From Marinobacterium iners (GTDB lineage Bacteria > Pseudomonadota > Gammaproteobacteria > Pseudomonadales > Balneatricaceae), in contig NZ_CP022297.1 in NCBI RefSeq assembly GCF_017310015.1, positions 2,046,001-2,110,000 of the forward strand: DNA of 64,000 bases, written 5' to 3'. The translations under genes and the position numbers were made by a program. This document shows positions 34,971 through 44,308 of this stretch, piece by piece (within the stretch, counting starts at the first letter, position 1; the number at the start of each line of letters is the position of its first letter). A model generated the notes under the pieces. The model did not search any database and was not told the origin of the DNA. It was given only the letters and a program-made list of their open reading frames with translations.

Positions 34971-34984
34971 ACTACTTTTAAGTA
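34971..34984 (+). promoter_or_regulatory. ACTAC-type element upstream of the chemoreceptor
   Basis: ACTACTTTTAAGTA, about 130 nt before the chemoreceptor start. If it belongs to the same set as the elements in the alcohol-oxidation island, the receptor could be co-regulated with alcohol oxidation. Confidence 0.3.
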
Positions 34985-35110
34985 AGCGACCTATTGATCT
35001 GAGGCAGACCAGCTACTCGCCAAAGTTGCAACTGGCAACTAGGGCAGGCAGGTACAGATACCATCCGGAGTGATTGGTCGACCCTGTAAAACACCGGGAG
35101 CTGCACCGCC

Positions 35111-36661
35111 ATGAGAAACAATCTTCCTGTCACGCAAAAAGAACGGCGTTTCGGCAGCGATGAAAAATTGATTTCCACGACCGACCTCGATGGCAACATT
35201 ACCCACTGCAACGATGTGTTCGTGAATATCAGCGGCTACTCACGTGAAGAGTTGATCGGCCAGCCACACAATATGGTGCGCCACCCCGATATGCCCGAAG
35301 CCGCCTTCAAGGTCCTCTGGGACACCATCAGAGCAGGCAAGCCCTGGATGGGATTGGTCAAGAACCGCTGCAAGAACGGCGATCATTACTGGGTGAACGC
35401 CTACGTCACGCCCATTACCGAGCATGGAAAGGTTATCGGCTTCGAGTCGGTACGCGTCTGCCCGGAGAGAGCGGATGTTGCTCGTGCTGAAAAGATCTAC
35501 GGCCTGATCAATCGCGGCAAGTCGATCAGCAAATTCAGCATTCCCTGGGACTGGGTCATTTTTGTTGTGGCGCTGGTTTTAGCCGGCGTACTGGGCAATC
35601 AGGTTTCCCCTCTGCTGGGTGGAGCGCTTTTTGCTGTGGTCGCCGCAGCTCTATTGGCCAATCAACAGATACAGCGCCAGCGTCGCCTGAATCGATTGCT
35701 CAACATGATGCCATCTGCCTTCAAGCACCCGGTCGCGACAGCAACCTACACCGACAGCATTGGCAGCTTCGGTGATCTTGAAGTGGCTATCAAGAGCGAA
35801 CAGTCGCACCTGGACACCGTACTCACCCGCATTGATGACGCAGCCCTCAGCGTAGCCGACAAGGCCCGCAGCGGGCTGGAGATGTCGCAGGAATCCTGTG
35901 CTGCCATGCGCCGCCAGCAGGAAGAGACCGAAAAGGTGGCCGCCGCCATGCACCAGATGGCCTCCACCATCGCCGAGGTCTCCGGCCATGTGCAGGAAAC
36001 CGCATCACAGGCTGAGCGTTCCAATACCACAGCAGTGAAAGGGCGTGAACTGGCCAGCACCACGAGTCAGTCGATCGCCCACCTGAGCCAGACGGTTAAC
36101 CATATCGCTTCCTCGGTCCAGGATCTGGTTGAACAGACCGGCAAGATTGCCGATGCCGCCCGCATCATTGAAGAGATCGCAGACCAGACCAACCTGCTGG
36201 CACTCAATGCCGCCATCGAAGCGGCTCGCGCCGGCGAGCACGGTCGTGGCTTTGCCGTGGTCGCCGATGAGGTCCGCCAGTTGGCCATGCGAACGCAGGC
36301 GTCTACTCGCGATATTCATCAGATTGTTGATGAGCTCGGCTCTCGTGCCGATCATGCCATAAAGGCTGCGCATGAAGGGCAGGACGAAGCCGATGCCGGC
36401 CTTGCGCAGGTGCAGGAAGCCGAGCAGATGCTGAACGAGATCTCCGGAATGATGAGCACCATCGCCAACATGTCGATGCAGATGGCCGCTGCCGTTGAAG
36501 AGCAGGCCCAGGTCTCTGAAGGGGTCAACGCTCAGGTTGCCAGCATTTCGGCACTTTCAAGCGAAAGTCTGTTCAAGGCCGAAGAGGCCGCGGGCACCAC
36601 CCGTGAACTGCAGTCGGTATCCGCTGACATGCATGAGCTGGTCAGCGGTTTCAAACGCTAA
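35111..36661 (+). CDS. PAS-domain methyl-accepting chemotaxis protein (Aer-like aerotaxis/redox receptor)
   Basis: 516 aa. Cytoplasmic N-terminal PAS domain (about 20-120; ISGYSREELIGQPHNMVRHPDMP is typical of Aer), a double hydrophobic segment (about 140-180), a HAMP-like linker, and a C-terminal signalling domain with the invariant hairpin EIADQTNLLALNAAIEAARA. Aer binds FAD and reports cellular redox state; whether this one does is inferred. Ribosome site GGGAG. It ends within 4 nt of the convergent lysE stop. Confidence 0.9.
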   Translation: MRNNLPVTQKERRFGSDEKLISTTDLDGNITHCNDVFVNISGYSREELIGQPHNMVRHPDMPEAAFKVLWDTIRAGKPWMGLVKNRCKNGDHYWVNAYVTPITEHGKVIGFESVRVCPERADVARAEKIYGLINRGKSISKFSIPWDWVIFVVALVLAGVLGNQVSPLLGGALFAVVAAALLANQQIQRQRRLNRLLNMMPSAFKHPVATATYTDSIGSFGDLEVAIKSEQSHLDTVLTRIDDAALSVADKARSGLEMSQESCAAMRRQQEETEKVAAAMHQMASTIAEVSGHVQETASQAERSNTTAVKGRELASTTSQSIAHLSQTVNHIASSVQDLVEQTGKIADAARIIEEIADQTNLLALNAAIEAARAGEHGRGFAVVADEVRQLAMRTQASTRDIHQIVDELGSRADHAIKAAHEGQDEADAGLAQVQEAEQMLNEISGMMSTIANMSMQMAAAVEEQAQVSEGVNAQVASISALSSESLFKAEEAAGTTRELQSVSADMHELVSGFKR

Positions 36662-37275
36662 ACCAGAATCATCACCACACAGGCAGCGGTCAACAGCCCC
36701 ATCACTGCGTTGAACCGCTGCCAATGGCGAGGCGTGCTCAACAGCCGCCCAAGTGCAACACCAAACCCGGCCCAGAGGGAAATGGCCGGGATATTCACCA
36801 GCGCCATAACCGCAATCAGTACCAGAGCTGACGCCACGAAGGCATCCCCTGCCAGCGTGAATGAAGCCACCCCCGAGATCGACATAATCCATGCTTTCGG
36901 ATTGGCGAACTGAAAGGCTGCTGCCTGCCACAGTCGCAGCGGCCTGCGCTCCGCAGCGCAATCCACCTCAGGTGCGGGAGCCGTCGCGATACGCCAGGCC
37001 AGCCAGAGCAGATAAACGCTGCCTACTACCTTTAGCGCCAGCTGCATCGACGGCCAACGCTCAAACATTGCTCCCAGCCCCATGGCCACTGCTGCCATCA
37101 GCCCCATACACCCCAGTGTGATACCCATTATGTGCGGCACCGTGCGGCGAAACCCAAAGTTCGCACCCGATGCCGTCAGCATCATGTTGTTGGGTCCTGG
37201 TGTCACTGACATGCTGAACGCAAACAGCATGGCAGGCCCCAGCAGCCCGGTCAGTTCCACGGCTTCCTGTGTCAT
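36658..37275 (-). CDS. LysE-family amino-acid exporter
   Basis: 205 aa. Six hydrophobic segments, with the family motif SVTPGPNNMMLTASG near residue 22. It exports amino acids or similar small molecules. The start at 37275 (MTQEAVELTG) gives a family-length protein; longer in-frame readings enter the operator region. It is divergent from a MocR regulator, which very probably controls it. The stop overlaps the chemoreceptor stop by 3 nt. Confidence 0.87.
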   Translation of the reverse strand: MTQEAVELTGLLGPAMLFAFSMSVTPGPNNMMLTASGANFGFRRTVPHIMGITLGCMGLMAAVAMGLGAMFERWPSMQLALKVVGSVYLLWLAWRIATAPAPEVDCAAERRPLRLWQAAAFQFANPKAWIMSISGVASFTLAGDAFVASALVLIAVMALVNIPAISLWAGFGVALGRLLSTPRHWQRFNAVMGLLTAACVVMILV

Positions 37276-37288
37276 CACTAACGCCTCG

Positions 37289-37409
37289 ATTGTATGGGTA
37301 CAATTACATGATTTTGATTCAATTATTCTCATTGAATCCATACAATGCACGTTAGACCCTTGCATTTATGCGAGCAATGTTTACTTTGTCACCTATACAA
37401 TCAATTGTA
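37289..37409. promoter_or_regulatory. repeated TACAAT/ATTGTA operators between lysE and mocR
   Basis: Three related elements: ATTGTATGGGTACAAT (37289-37304, perfect 6-bp arms), a half-site ATACAAT (37340-37346), and TACAATCAATTGTA (37396-37409, same arms inverted with a 2-bp gap). They lie in the divergent gap, where MocR regulators bind. Confidence 0.65.
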
Positions 37410-37430
37410 CCCCTGACAAATGGAGCCCGT

Positions 37431-38852
37431 ATGGACCTGCATGAGCGCGCCCGCGCCCGATGCCACTGGCTGCCCGACCTGACAGGCCGGACCGGCGCAC
37501 GTTACCAGGTACTGGTCGATCAGCTGGCGGCCGATATCGCCAGCGGCCAACTCAAGCCGGGTGATCGCCTTCCACCGCAACGCCTGCTGGCTGATGCACT
37601 TGAGGTCACCATCGGTACCATCACGCGTGCCTATCGTGAAGCCGAGCGCCGTGGCTTGGTTGAAGCACGCGTGGGCAGTGGCACGCGAGTGAAGGGAACG
37701 ACCGAACAACCGCCTGACTTTCACCATCTTTCGCGCGCCGGCCATGACAGCATTGATCTGTCACTGAGCATCCCGATTCCCAATCCGCTGCGGCAGCAAC
37801 AGCTGGCCACCATTTTGCAACAGATTGCCAGCTTGCCCACAGCTATCGAATCCGCCCTTACCTATCAGCCTGAACAAGGCAGTCCGTTGCAGCGTGAGCA
37901 ACTCTGCCAATGGCTCAACGCTCAGGGGCTTATGCTGCTGCCTGAAGAGGTCATCCTCACCGAGGGCGGGCAACATGCTGACTTTCTGGCTTTACAGGCA
38001 TTGATAAAACCGGGTGAAGCGGTGGCCTCTGCTGCCCTCACCTACCCAGGCATGATCGCGGCGGCACGTCAGCTTGGGCTGAAACACATCCCTGTACCCA
38101 TGGATCGGGAGGGCATACGGCCCGAGGCCCTGGAGCGGCTGTGCCAGCAGCAGCGCATCCGCCTGCTCTACCTGATGCCCGAGTACAACAATCCCACTGG
38201 CCTGAGCATGAGCCAGCAGCGACGTGAGGCCATCGTCGAGGTCGCACGACGCCATGACATGCTGCTACTGGAAGACGGTGTGCAATTTGTTACCCCTGAC
38301 TTGAGAGGAACGCCGTTGTTTGAACTGGCACCTGAGCGAGCACTTTACATCTTCAGTGCATCCAAGTTGCTGTCAGGAGGTCTGCGATTCGGTGCATTGC
38401 GTGCTCCTTCCAATTTGATGCCCCAGCTACGGGTAGCATTGCGTGCACAATGCTGGTCATCACCGGGGCTGATGGGAGCCGTCACCTGTCAGTGGCTGGC
38501 AAAGGGACATGCCGACCCGCTGCTGCACTGGCACTGGGATGAAGTACGGACACGCCAGAAACTGCTGCATGAGGTATTGGGGCAGTACAACCTGAGCTCC
38601 CACCCCTGTGGTTTTCATGGTTGGCTCCAGCTGCCGGAACCCTGGCGTGCGGCCGATTTTGTCAAACTTGCCGATAGCAGAGGTGTTACGCTGATTGCCG
38701 CAGAACCTTTTTGTGTCGGCACTCAGCCCGCTCCTCAGGCTGTGCGCATCTGCGTAACGCCCCCTGCCAGCCGTGAGCGGCTGCAGGAAGGACTGGAACG
38801 GCTTGCACAACTGCTTCATGACGAACCTCCGCTGATGCCCCCGCTGCTGTAA
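37431..38852 (+). CDS. MocR/PdxR-type regulator (GntR helix-turn-helix fused to aminotransferase fold)
   Basis: 473 aa. N-terminal GntR winged helix (about 20-85; PPQRLLADALEVTIGTITRAYREAERRGLV) and a C-terminal fold-I aminotransferase-like domain that binds PLP (ASKLLSGGLRFG carries the Schiff-base Lys, near residue 310). Such proteins sense PLP-linked amino acids and control a divergent gene, here the LysE exporter. GGAG lies 6 nt before the ATG at 37431; an in-frame ATG at 37368 lies inside the operator region. Confidence 0.88.
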   Translation: MDLHERARARCHWLPDLTGRTGARYQVLVDQLAADIASGQLKPGDRLPPQRLLADALEVTIGTITRAYREAERRGLVEARVGSGTRVKGTTEQPPDFHHLSRAGHDSIDLSLSIPIPNPLRQQQLATILQQIASLPTAIESALTYQPEQGSPLQREQLCQWLNAQGLMLLPEEVILTEGGQHADFLALQALIKPGEAVASAALTYPGMIAAARQLGLKHIPVPMDREGIRPEALERLCQQQRIRLLYLMPEYNNPTGLSMSQQRREAIVEVARRHDMLLLEDGVQFVTPDLRGTPLFELAPERALYIFSASKLLSGGLRFGALRAPSNLMPQLRVALRAQCWSSPGLMGAVTCQWLAKGHADPLLHWHWDEVRTRQKLLHEVLGQYNLSSHPCGFHGWLQLPEPWRAADFVKLADSRGVTLIAAEPFCVGTQPAPQAVRICVTPPASRERLQEGLERLAQLLHDEPPLMPPLL

Positions 38853-38907
38853 ATGCAGAGTCGATATCAGCTGTTATACTGAACCTGTTCTGACAAGGAG
38901 GGATACA

Positions 38908-39090
38908 ATGATGAGTGTTGAAGTGAGCGGCCTGTTCGGCCTTATCGTTCTGGTACTCAACGTCATGGCCATCGTGAAAACCATCCAGAGCCCTGCCACC
39001 ACCATGGCAAAGGTGGTCTGGATTGTCGTGATTCTGCTGCTGCCTGTGCTTGGCCTGATTCTGTGGTTCTTGCTTGGACCCAGGGGCTGA
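38908..39090 (+). CDS. small PLDc_N-type membrane protein
   Basis: 60 aa. Two membrane helices (about residues 8-27 and 35-55) with the family ending LPVLGLILWFLLGPRG. The domain is the membrane portion seen at the N-terminus of cardiolipin synthases, here alone. AGGAGGG lies 7-8 nt before the ATG. Role unknown. It is convergent with the TRAP operon. Confidence 0.8.
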   Translation: MMSVEVSGLFGLIVLVLNVMAIVKTIQSPATTMAKVVWIVVILLLPVLGLILWFLLGPRG

Positions 39091-39131
39091 AACGGTTCTG
39101 ACGTTCATTCAGGACCTCAACCTTCAACAGA

Positions 39132-39167
39132 AGAGGTACTGCACCGCCTTAGCGGTACAGCACCTCT
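39132..39167. terminator. imperfect hairpin at the end of the mandelate/TRAP operon
   Basis: AGAGGTACTGCACCGC and GCGGTACAGCACCTCT form a 16-bp stem with two mismatches and a 4-nt loop. It overlaps the dctM stop. There is no T-run. Confidence 0.55.
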
Positions 39168-40477
39168 GGCAGGATAAGCGCAATGGACGGGATGAAGATA
39201 ATCAGCATCAGGCGCACGATATCCGCCATCCAGAAGGGTGTCACGCCCTTGAATATAGTCCCTGTTTTGATATCCCGCAGCACTGCACTGAGCACAAATA
39301 CGTTCATGCCCACCGGAGGCGTGATAAGACTGATCTCGGTCACAACAACCACGACGATGCCGAACCACACCAGGTCGTAGCCAAGCGAAGCAACAACCGG
39401 ATAGAACACCGGCACCGTCAGCAGCATCATCGACAGGCTCTCGAACACCATGCCCAGCACGATGTAGATCCCCATGATGGCAAAGATCACCACGATTGGC
39501 GCAACGTCCATGGAGGTCACGAAGTTCAGCAACATGTCCGGCAGACCCGCACGGTTGATGAAGTCGGAGAAGATCAATGCACCGATCACCACCGCGAACA
39601 GCATCGCCGAGGTGCGGGCTGTATCCGCCAGAGTGTCGAACAGGGTCGACAGTGTCAGGCGGCCTCGGAACAGGGTGATCAGGAAGGCACCACCGGCACC
39701 AATGCCAGCCGCTTCGGTCGGGGTGAACACACCCAGATAAATGCCGCCCATCACCACAGTGAACAGAATCAGAACACCCCAGACGCCTCTCAGCGCGACC
39801 AGTCGTTCAGACCACGGGGTCTTTTCACCGGCAGGGCCGGCTTTGGGGTTGCGCCATACGACATAGCGTACCGCTGCCAAGTACAGCAGAATACCCAGGA
39901 AGCCGGGAATAAAGCCGGCCGCAAACAGTTCACGGATGGAGGACTCCGTCAGCAGGCCGTAGATCACCAGAATTACGCTGGGCGGAATCAAAATACCCAG
40001 TGTGCCACCTGCCGCAATGGAGGCTGCCGCCAGCGAGTCTGCATAGCCATACTTGCGCATCGGCGGCATCGCCACCTTGGACATGGTGGCCGAGGTTGCC
40101 AGACTGGAACCACAGATGGCGGAGAAACCACCGCAGGCCACGATGGTCGCCATCGACAAACCACCCTTGCGATGCCCCAGAAACGCATGGGAAACCCGAT
40201 ACAACTCATGCGACAAGCCAGAACGTGTTACCAGGTTGCCCATCAGAATGAACAGCGGAATCACCGACAGGCTGTATTCCTGTACGGTGTCGATCACGCG
40301 GTTGGAGGCCATCGACAGCGGGCCAGTCCAGCGGAAGCTGTCCAGATTGCCAAACTCCAGCCCCATCAAGGCCGAAAAACCAAAAAAACCGACCAGACCC
40401 ATGGCAAATGCGATTGGCATCCGCACCACAATGATCAGAAAAAGCAGAACGGCAAAGCCGATCAAGATAACTGACAT
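39149..40477 (-). CDS. dctM: TRAP transporter large permease DctM (transporter 2)
   Basis: 442 aa, about 12 membrane helices. It forms the Na+-driven transport channel of a tripartite TRAP system with DctQ and DctP. The family hallmarks are visible: PLFILMGNLVTRSGLS near residue 75 and GGTLGILIPPSVILVIYG near residue 150. It is 23 nt after dctQ. It is GC-rich, unlike the mandelate genes upstream, and probably first belonged with the dctP at 53054-54067. Confidence 0.92.
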   Translation of the reverse strand: MSVILIGFAVLLFLIIVVRMPIAFAMGLVGFFGFSALMGLEFGNLDSFRWTGPLSMASNRVIDTVQEYSLSVIPLFILMGNLVTRSGLSHELYRVSHAFLGHRKGGLSMATIVACGGFSAICGSSLATSATMSKVAMPPMRKYGYADSLAAASIAAGGTLGILIPPSVILVIYGLLTESSIRELFAAGFIPGFLGILLYLAAVRYVVWRNPKAGPAGEKTPWSERLVALRGVWGVLILFTVVMGGIYLGVFTPTEAAGIGAGGAFLITLFRGRLTLSTLFDTLADTARTSAMLFAVVIGALIFSDFINRAGLPDMLLNFVTSMDVAPIVVIFAIMGIYIVLGMVFESLSMMLLTVPVFYPVVASLGYDLVWFGIVVVVVTEISLITPPVGMNVFVLSAVLRDIKTGTIFKGVTPFWMADIVRLMLIIFIPSIALILPEVLYR

Positions 40478-40500
40478 AATTCTACCCGTACCGGTTCTGG

Positions 40501-41016
40501 TTAGTGTTTATCCTGGAACAGGATGCGATACACGCCATAGGTGATCATGCCGAACGCGGTGGCCCAGCTCATCACGGCGATGTACATCACCACGTAACCG
40601 CTGGGCATCCCCAGAAACTCGGTCACGACTCCACGCCCAATCGAACGCTCACCCAGTTCGAAAATGCGCCAGGCCAGAAAATACAGTGAAGAGGACATCA
40701 CCAACGCGGCAAACAGCGCCAGCACCTTTACAATCACCGATCCCAGAAAGCGATCCAGCAGATCGACCACAATGTGGCCCCCGCGCCAGGTCACTACCGG
40801 CATTGCAGCGAACACCATCACCGCCAAACCGATCTCGGTCAGCTCGGTACCGCCGTGCAGCGGGCTGTTGAATACATAACGACCAACCACGTCGACACAG
40901 GTCAACGCCATCAGAATAAACAGCACAACAGACGCTACGACCTCAAGAAAAAAAGCCAGCCACAAGGCCGGCCCCTTCTCGTCGTAGTGCTTTTTTAACC
41001 ATGCACTGAATGACAT
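40501..41016 (-). CDS. dctQ: TRAP transporter small permease DctQ (transporter 2)
   Basis: 171 aa, four membrane helices, with a conserved block GGHIVVDLLDRF. It starts 3 nt after the dctP stop (dctP at 41020-42051). Its first about 67 nt are closely similar to a decayed copy at 52984-53050, including the same 3-nt spacing to dctP, which ties this gene to the other operon by recombination or duplication. Confidence 0.9.
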   Translation of the reverse strand: MSFSAWLKKHYDEKGPALWLAFFLEVVASVVLFILMALTCVDVVGRYVFNSPLHGGTELTEIGLAVMVFAAMPVVTWRGGHIVVDLLDRFLGSVIVKVLALFAALVMSSSLYFLAWRIFELGERSIGRGVVTEFLGMPSGYVVMYIAVMSWATAFGMITYGVYRILFQDKH

Positions 41017-41019
41017 CCA

Positions 41020-42051
41020 TCAATCCTTGTATTCAGACTCAAGCTTCATCGCGATGTCACGAAACTCCGATAGCGCTGACTCAGCATCAACTCCGGAGTC
41101 CTTAACCGATGCTAACCAAGCCTCATCAAGCCCTTCAGCGACACGCACAAACTCTTCGGCCATTGGGTCACCCTTTTTGACCACATTGACCTGTACTCCC
41201 TTAGCTATACTCTCCTGCAGCGCTTCATCACCACAGCGTTCCCATTCAGCCCCTGCCAGGCGTGACAGCCGTTCACCCGAAACGGAAAGAAGCGCTGTAC
41301 GATTTTCCTCAGACAGCGAATCCAGGAAATCAGGGTTGATGAAGAATGCAAAGCTGGTCTGGTACATACCTCCAGGGAGGAGTGTCAGGTTACGTGCGAC
41401 TTCATTCAAACGTATAGTTCGCTGCTCACATACAGGCAGAAACGTGCCATCAATAACACCCTGTTGCATCATCTCATATACTTTGGGTGCGGGTGCGCCA
41501 ACCCCAACAACCTTCATTCGCTCACCCAGTGCATTCATGACACCACCACCAAGGCGCATCTTTTTCCCTTCCAGGTCTGCCAATGAGGTAATTGGTTCAA
41601 TTGTATGAATCTGCCCCGGTGCATGAGTAAAGAGGCCTACAACTTCTACGCCATCAAACTCTCTTGCCTTACTCAGATACTTTTCATGTACACGCCAATA
41701 GGCTGTCGAAGCCGCCTCGGCGTTAGCGCTGTACAATGGCAGCTCTGCCAGTTGTGTCAGTTCAAACCGGCCTGGTACATACCCTGTTGAAGACCAAGCC
41801 GCATCCACAACGCCATCTTCAACCTGTGTAAACAAATCTTTAGGGTGGCCGAGGTTATATTCAATTTTAATTTTGACTTCACCTTTCGTAGCCTCTTCGA
41901 TCCATTTACCCCAAGTGGGGATAACTACTGCATTTTGCGGATGTGAAGGCGGCAGCCAACTAGCCACATGTAATGTTGTCTCACCATAGGCCATACCACT
42001 CAAAGCAAAAGTGGTGGCAATCACAGAGTAAATCTTATTTATTTTTTTCAT
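41020..42051 (-). CDS. dctP: TRAP transporter periplasmic binding protein DctP (transporter 2)
   Basis: 343 aa. Signal peptide (about 22 residues, AYGE) then a DctP fold; TTLHVASWLPPSHPQN and KVYEMMQQGVIDGTFLP are family blocks. It is a paralogue of the binding protein at 53054-54067 (similar throughout, e.g. GKKMRLGGGV versus GKKIRIGGGV) and differs clearly from the binding protein at 46125-47108. It is 26 nt after mdlA, so co-transcribed with it; an aromatic hydroxy-acid such as mandelate, or a related carboxylate, is the likely ligand. GAGG precedes the ATG. Confidence 0.9.
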   Translation of the reverse strand: MKKINKIYSVIATTFALSGMAYGETTLHVASWLPPSHPQNAVVIPTWGKWIEEATKGEVKIKIEYNLGHPKDLFTQVEDGVVDAAWSSTGYVPGRFELTQLAELPLYSANAEAASTAYWRVHEKYLSKAREFDGVEVVGLFTHAPGQIHTIEPITSLADLEGKKMRLGGGVMNALGERMKVVGVGAPAPKVYEMMQQGVIDGTFLPVCEQRTIRLNEVARNLTLLPGGMYQTSFAFFINPDFLDSLSEENRTALLSVSGERLSRLAGAEWERCGDEALQESIAKGVQVNVVKKGDPMAEEFVRVAEGLDEAWLASVKDSGVDAESALSEFRDIAMKLESEYKD

Positions 42052-42077
42052 TGTTTTACCTCTATTATTGATTTAAT

Positions 42078-43157
42078 TCAAATAATGAACTTTTCTATTT
42101 CTGACTCTTTCCATTCAAAACCTGCACCTGGCTCATCAGACAATACAGCCCTGCCATCACAGAATTTGAGTGACGAGTCCACAACCGATTTTGCAATATC
42201 CAGCCTTTCCAACCAGTGTGCGGTTTCTGTTACCGTTAGCAGATGTGCACTAAACTCCTGAAATAAATGACTGGACATAGGTTTTGCATAAGCCTCAGCC
42301 AAAGCAGCGGCCTTGATCCAACCCGTAACACCACCTATTTTCATAATATCTGGCATGGCAAAATCATTCGCCCCTAGACGCAGAGTCTTAATCATATCTT
42401 CGGTGCCAAGCCAGTTCTCACCAACCTGAACAGGTATATTGACCCTTTCCTTAACCTGTCGACAGGCCTCATCATCAAAATAAGAAACAGGCTCCTCAAC
42501 CCAGTAGACTCCTTCCGACTCCAAAGCGTTTATACGATTAATCGCTTCGGGAACAGAAAGCCCCTGATTATAGTCAACCATAATTTTTATATTTTCACCG
42601 GCAGCTTCTCGAATCCGCCGAATAACGGCGATATCCTCGTTTACATGCGAATAGCCGATCTTGGTTTTTACGCCTTTGAAACCTTGTGAGGCAGCATTCT
42701 CAGCACGCATTGCGGCAAGTTCTATTCCATCCATACTGTGGCTGTCATAGCTCTTTATTTCTTTTTTACTGCCACCAAGTAGCTTATAAAGAGGCAAGTT
42801 GGCAGACTTTGAAAAGGCATCCCAAAGAGCCATATCAATGCCAGAGCCAGCCATTCGCATTAAACCCGTGTAGCCAAGCAGCTTGAATTTGTTTTCAAGC
42901 ATCTGGTTGATGGCCACAGGCTCCAGACGACTCTCAAGGATGAGTCCACTCAGTGACTCAGTAAGCGTCTTTAACGCACTGAGCACTACAGGCGAGTATG
43001 CAAATATATATGACCTTCCAACAACATTTGCATCTGTATGAATATCAATCAGAACCAACGGTGATGTATCAACAACACCTATAGCAGTATATACCGGATA
43101 CTCAAGTGGAACATTAACAGCCCTCACGTCCACTTTTTTTATAAAAATATCTGACAT
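42078..43157 (-). CDS. mdlA: mandelate racemase MdlA
   Basis: 359 aa, enolase superfamily; interconverts (R)- and (S)-mandelate in the cytosol. All known active-site residues fall at the same numbers as in the P. putida enzyme: Lys164 and Lys166 (VKTK), metal ligands Asp195, Glu221 and Glu247, Asp270 paired with His297 (SSHLFQEFSAH), and Glu317 (HWLERLD). This is strong evidence for the specific reaction rather than another muconate-lactonizing family member. It lies between mdlB (11 nt upstream) and dctP. Confidence 0.95.
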   Translation of the reverse strand: MSDIFIKKVDVRAVNVPLEYPVYTAIGVVDTSPLVLIDIHTDANVVGRSYIFAYSPVVLSALKTLTESLSGLILESRLEPVAINQMLENKFKLLGYTGLMRMAGSGIDMALWDAFSKSANLPLYKLLGGSKKEIKSYDSHSMDGIELAAMRAENAASQGFKGVKTKIGYSHVNEDIAVIRRIREAAGENIKIMVDYNQGLSVPEAINRINALESEGVYWVEEPVSYFDDEACRQVKERVNIPVQVGENWLGTEDMIKTLRLGANDFAMPDIMKIGGVTGWIKAAALAEAYAKPMSSHLFQEFSAHLLTVTETAHWLERLDIAKSVVDSSLKFCDGRAVLSDEPGAGFEWKESEIEKFII

Positions 43158-43168
43158 AATTTTATACC

Positions 43169-44293
43169 TCAGCTATAAATAAAGCTTTTATCTAACTGGT
43201 TAATATCCGCGCAGCCAATATGTGCCAGCGTGCGATCCACATCATCCTTGAGCATTTGAATCATCTCGCCAACGCCCTCTTCTCCACGGGCCGCCAAGGC
43301 CCAAAGCAATGGTCGCCCAATCAGCGTCGCCTCAGCCCCCAGAGCGACCGCCTTTACAATGTCTGATCCACGTCTAATGCCACTATCGATCATCACTGAA
43401 ATATCGACCGAAGATGCAGCACGCTCCAGGATCTGAATGGGAGCAATACAACTATCCAGCTGTCTCCCACCATGGTTTGACAGGACAACACCATCGATGC
43501 CCATTTCTGCACATCGTTTAACATCTTCCACTGAATTAATCCCTTTAACGACAAGCCGATGTGGCCACTGATCCCTAAGCCATCTCAAGTCTTCCCAGTT
43601 AAAACTTGCATCCATCTTTCTGCTCATTAAGGCTGCCTGAACCTCAATGTCATTCAGTTCGGCCGTTTCGAAATTAGCCAGTTTTGGCATTCCATTCTTG
43701 AGCAGGTTCAACGACCAGGCCGGATGCAAAGCACCATCCAATATCGTTCTGGGTGTGTATTTAGCCGGTAGTGAAAATCCGTTACGGAGATCTCGTTCAC
43801 GGTAGCCATTGACACCGACATCAACCGTCAGAATCAGAACCTGGTAGCCGCTATTTTTTGCCCTTTCCACAAACTGCTTCGCCAGCTCACGATGAATGAC
43901 GTACAGCTGAAACCAAAGCTCTCCATCACAGGCTTTTGCCACCTCTTCGATGGAAGCGTTTGAAGCCGTAGACAGTGAAAATGGAATACCAGCCTTGGCA
44001 GCTGCTCGGGCAATTTTTACATCGCCATTTGAACTGAACATTCCATTCAACCCTGTTGGGGCCACAGCAAAAGGCGCTTGCTGGCTTTTACCCAGAATGG
44101 TTCGGCTAATGTTTCTACTACCAACATCCAGCAGCCTTTTAGGAGCAAATTTTATTTTTTCTATTTCACTCAGGTTATGCTGTAGACCTACTTCATTATC
44201 AGCACCACCTTCGAGATAATCAAAAACCATCTTTGGTAATTTAGACTTTGCTGCCCGACGATAGTCATTGTGGCTAATCATTTTCATTTTCAA
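43169..44293 (-). CDS. mdlB: (S)-mandelate dehydrogenase MdlB
   Basis: 374 aa, FMN-dependent alpha-hydroxy-acid oxidising family; oxidises (S)-mandelate to benzoylformate and passes electrons to the quinone pool at the membrane. The catalytic base is His274 in LSNHGGRQLD, the same number as in the P. putida enzyme, with the FMN-binding tail SGIRRGSDIVKAVALGAEATLIGRP. The membrane-binding loop lies at about residues 177-215 (PRTILDGALHPAWSLNLLKNG and following). The block STASNASIEEVA also matches. Visibly AT-richer than the genes outside the module. Confidence 0.94.
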   Translation of the reverse strand: MKMKMISHNDYRRAAKSKLPKMVFDYLEGGADNEVGLQHNLSEIEKIKFAPKRLLDVGSRNISRTILGKSQQAPFAVAPTGLNGMFSSNGDVKIARAAAKAGIPFSLSTASNASIEEVAKACDGELWFQLYVIHRELAKQFVERAKNSGYQVLILTVDVGVNGYRERDLRNGFSLPAKYTPRTILDGALHPAWSLNLLKNGMPKLANFETAELNDIEVQAALMSRKMDASFNWEDLRWLRDQWPHRLVVKGINSVEDVKRCAEMGIDGVVLSNHGGRQLDSCIAPIQILERAASSVDISVMIDSGIRRGSDIVKAVALGAEATLIGRPLLWALAARGEEGVGEMIQMLKDDVDRTLAHIGCADINQLDKSFIYS

Positions 44294-44308
44294 AACCTGA
44301 ATTCATCT

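Noticed and set aside
39074..40474. 466-codon open frame on the plus strand
   Set aside because: It is antisense to dctM, which has clear membrane-protein sequence and family motifs; the reading is rich in His, Gln and Arg and has no domain.
42078..43157. muconate cycloisomerase or other enolase-superfamily enzyme
   Set aside because: The KxK motif, the His297-Asp270 pair and Glu317 all match mandelate racemase, and mdlB and mdlC are in the same operon.
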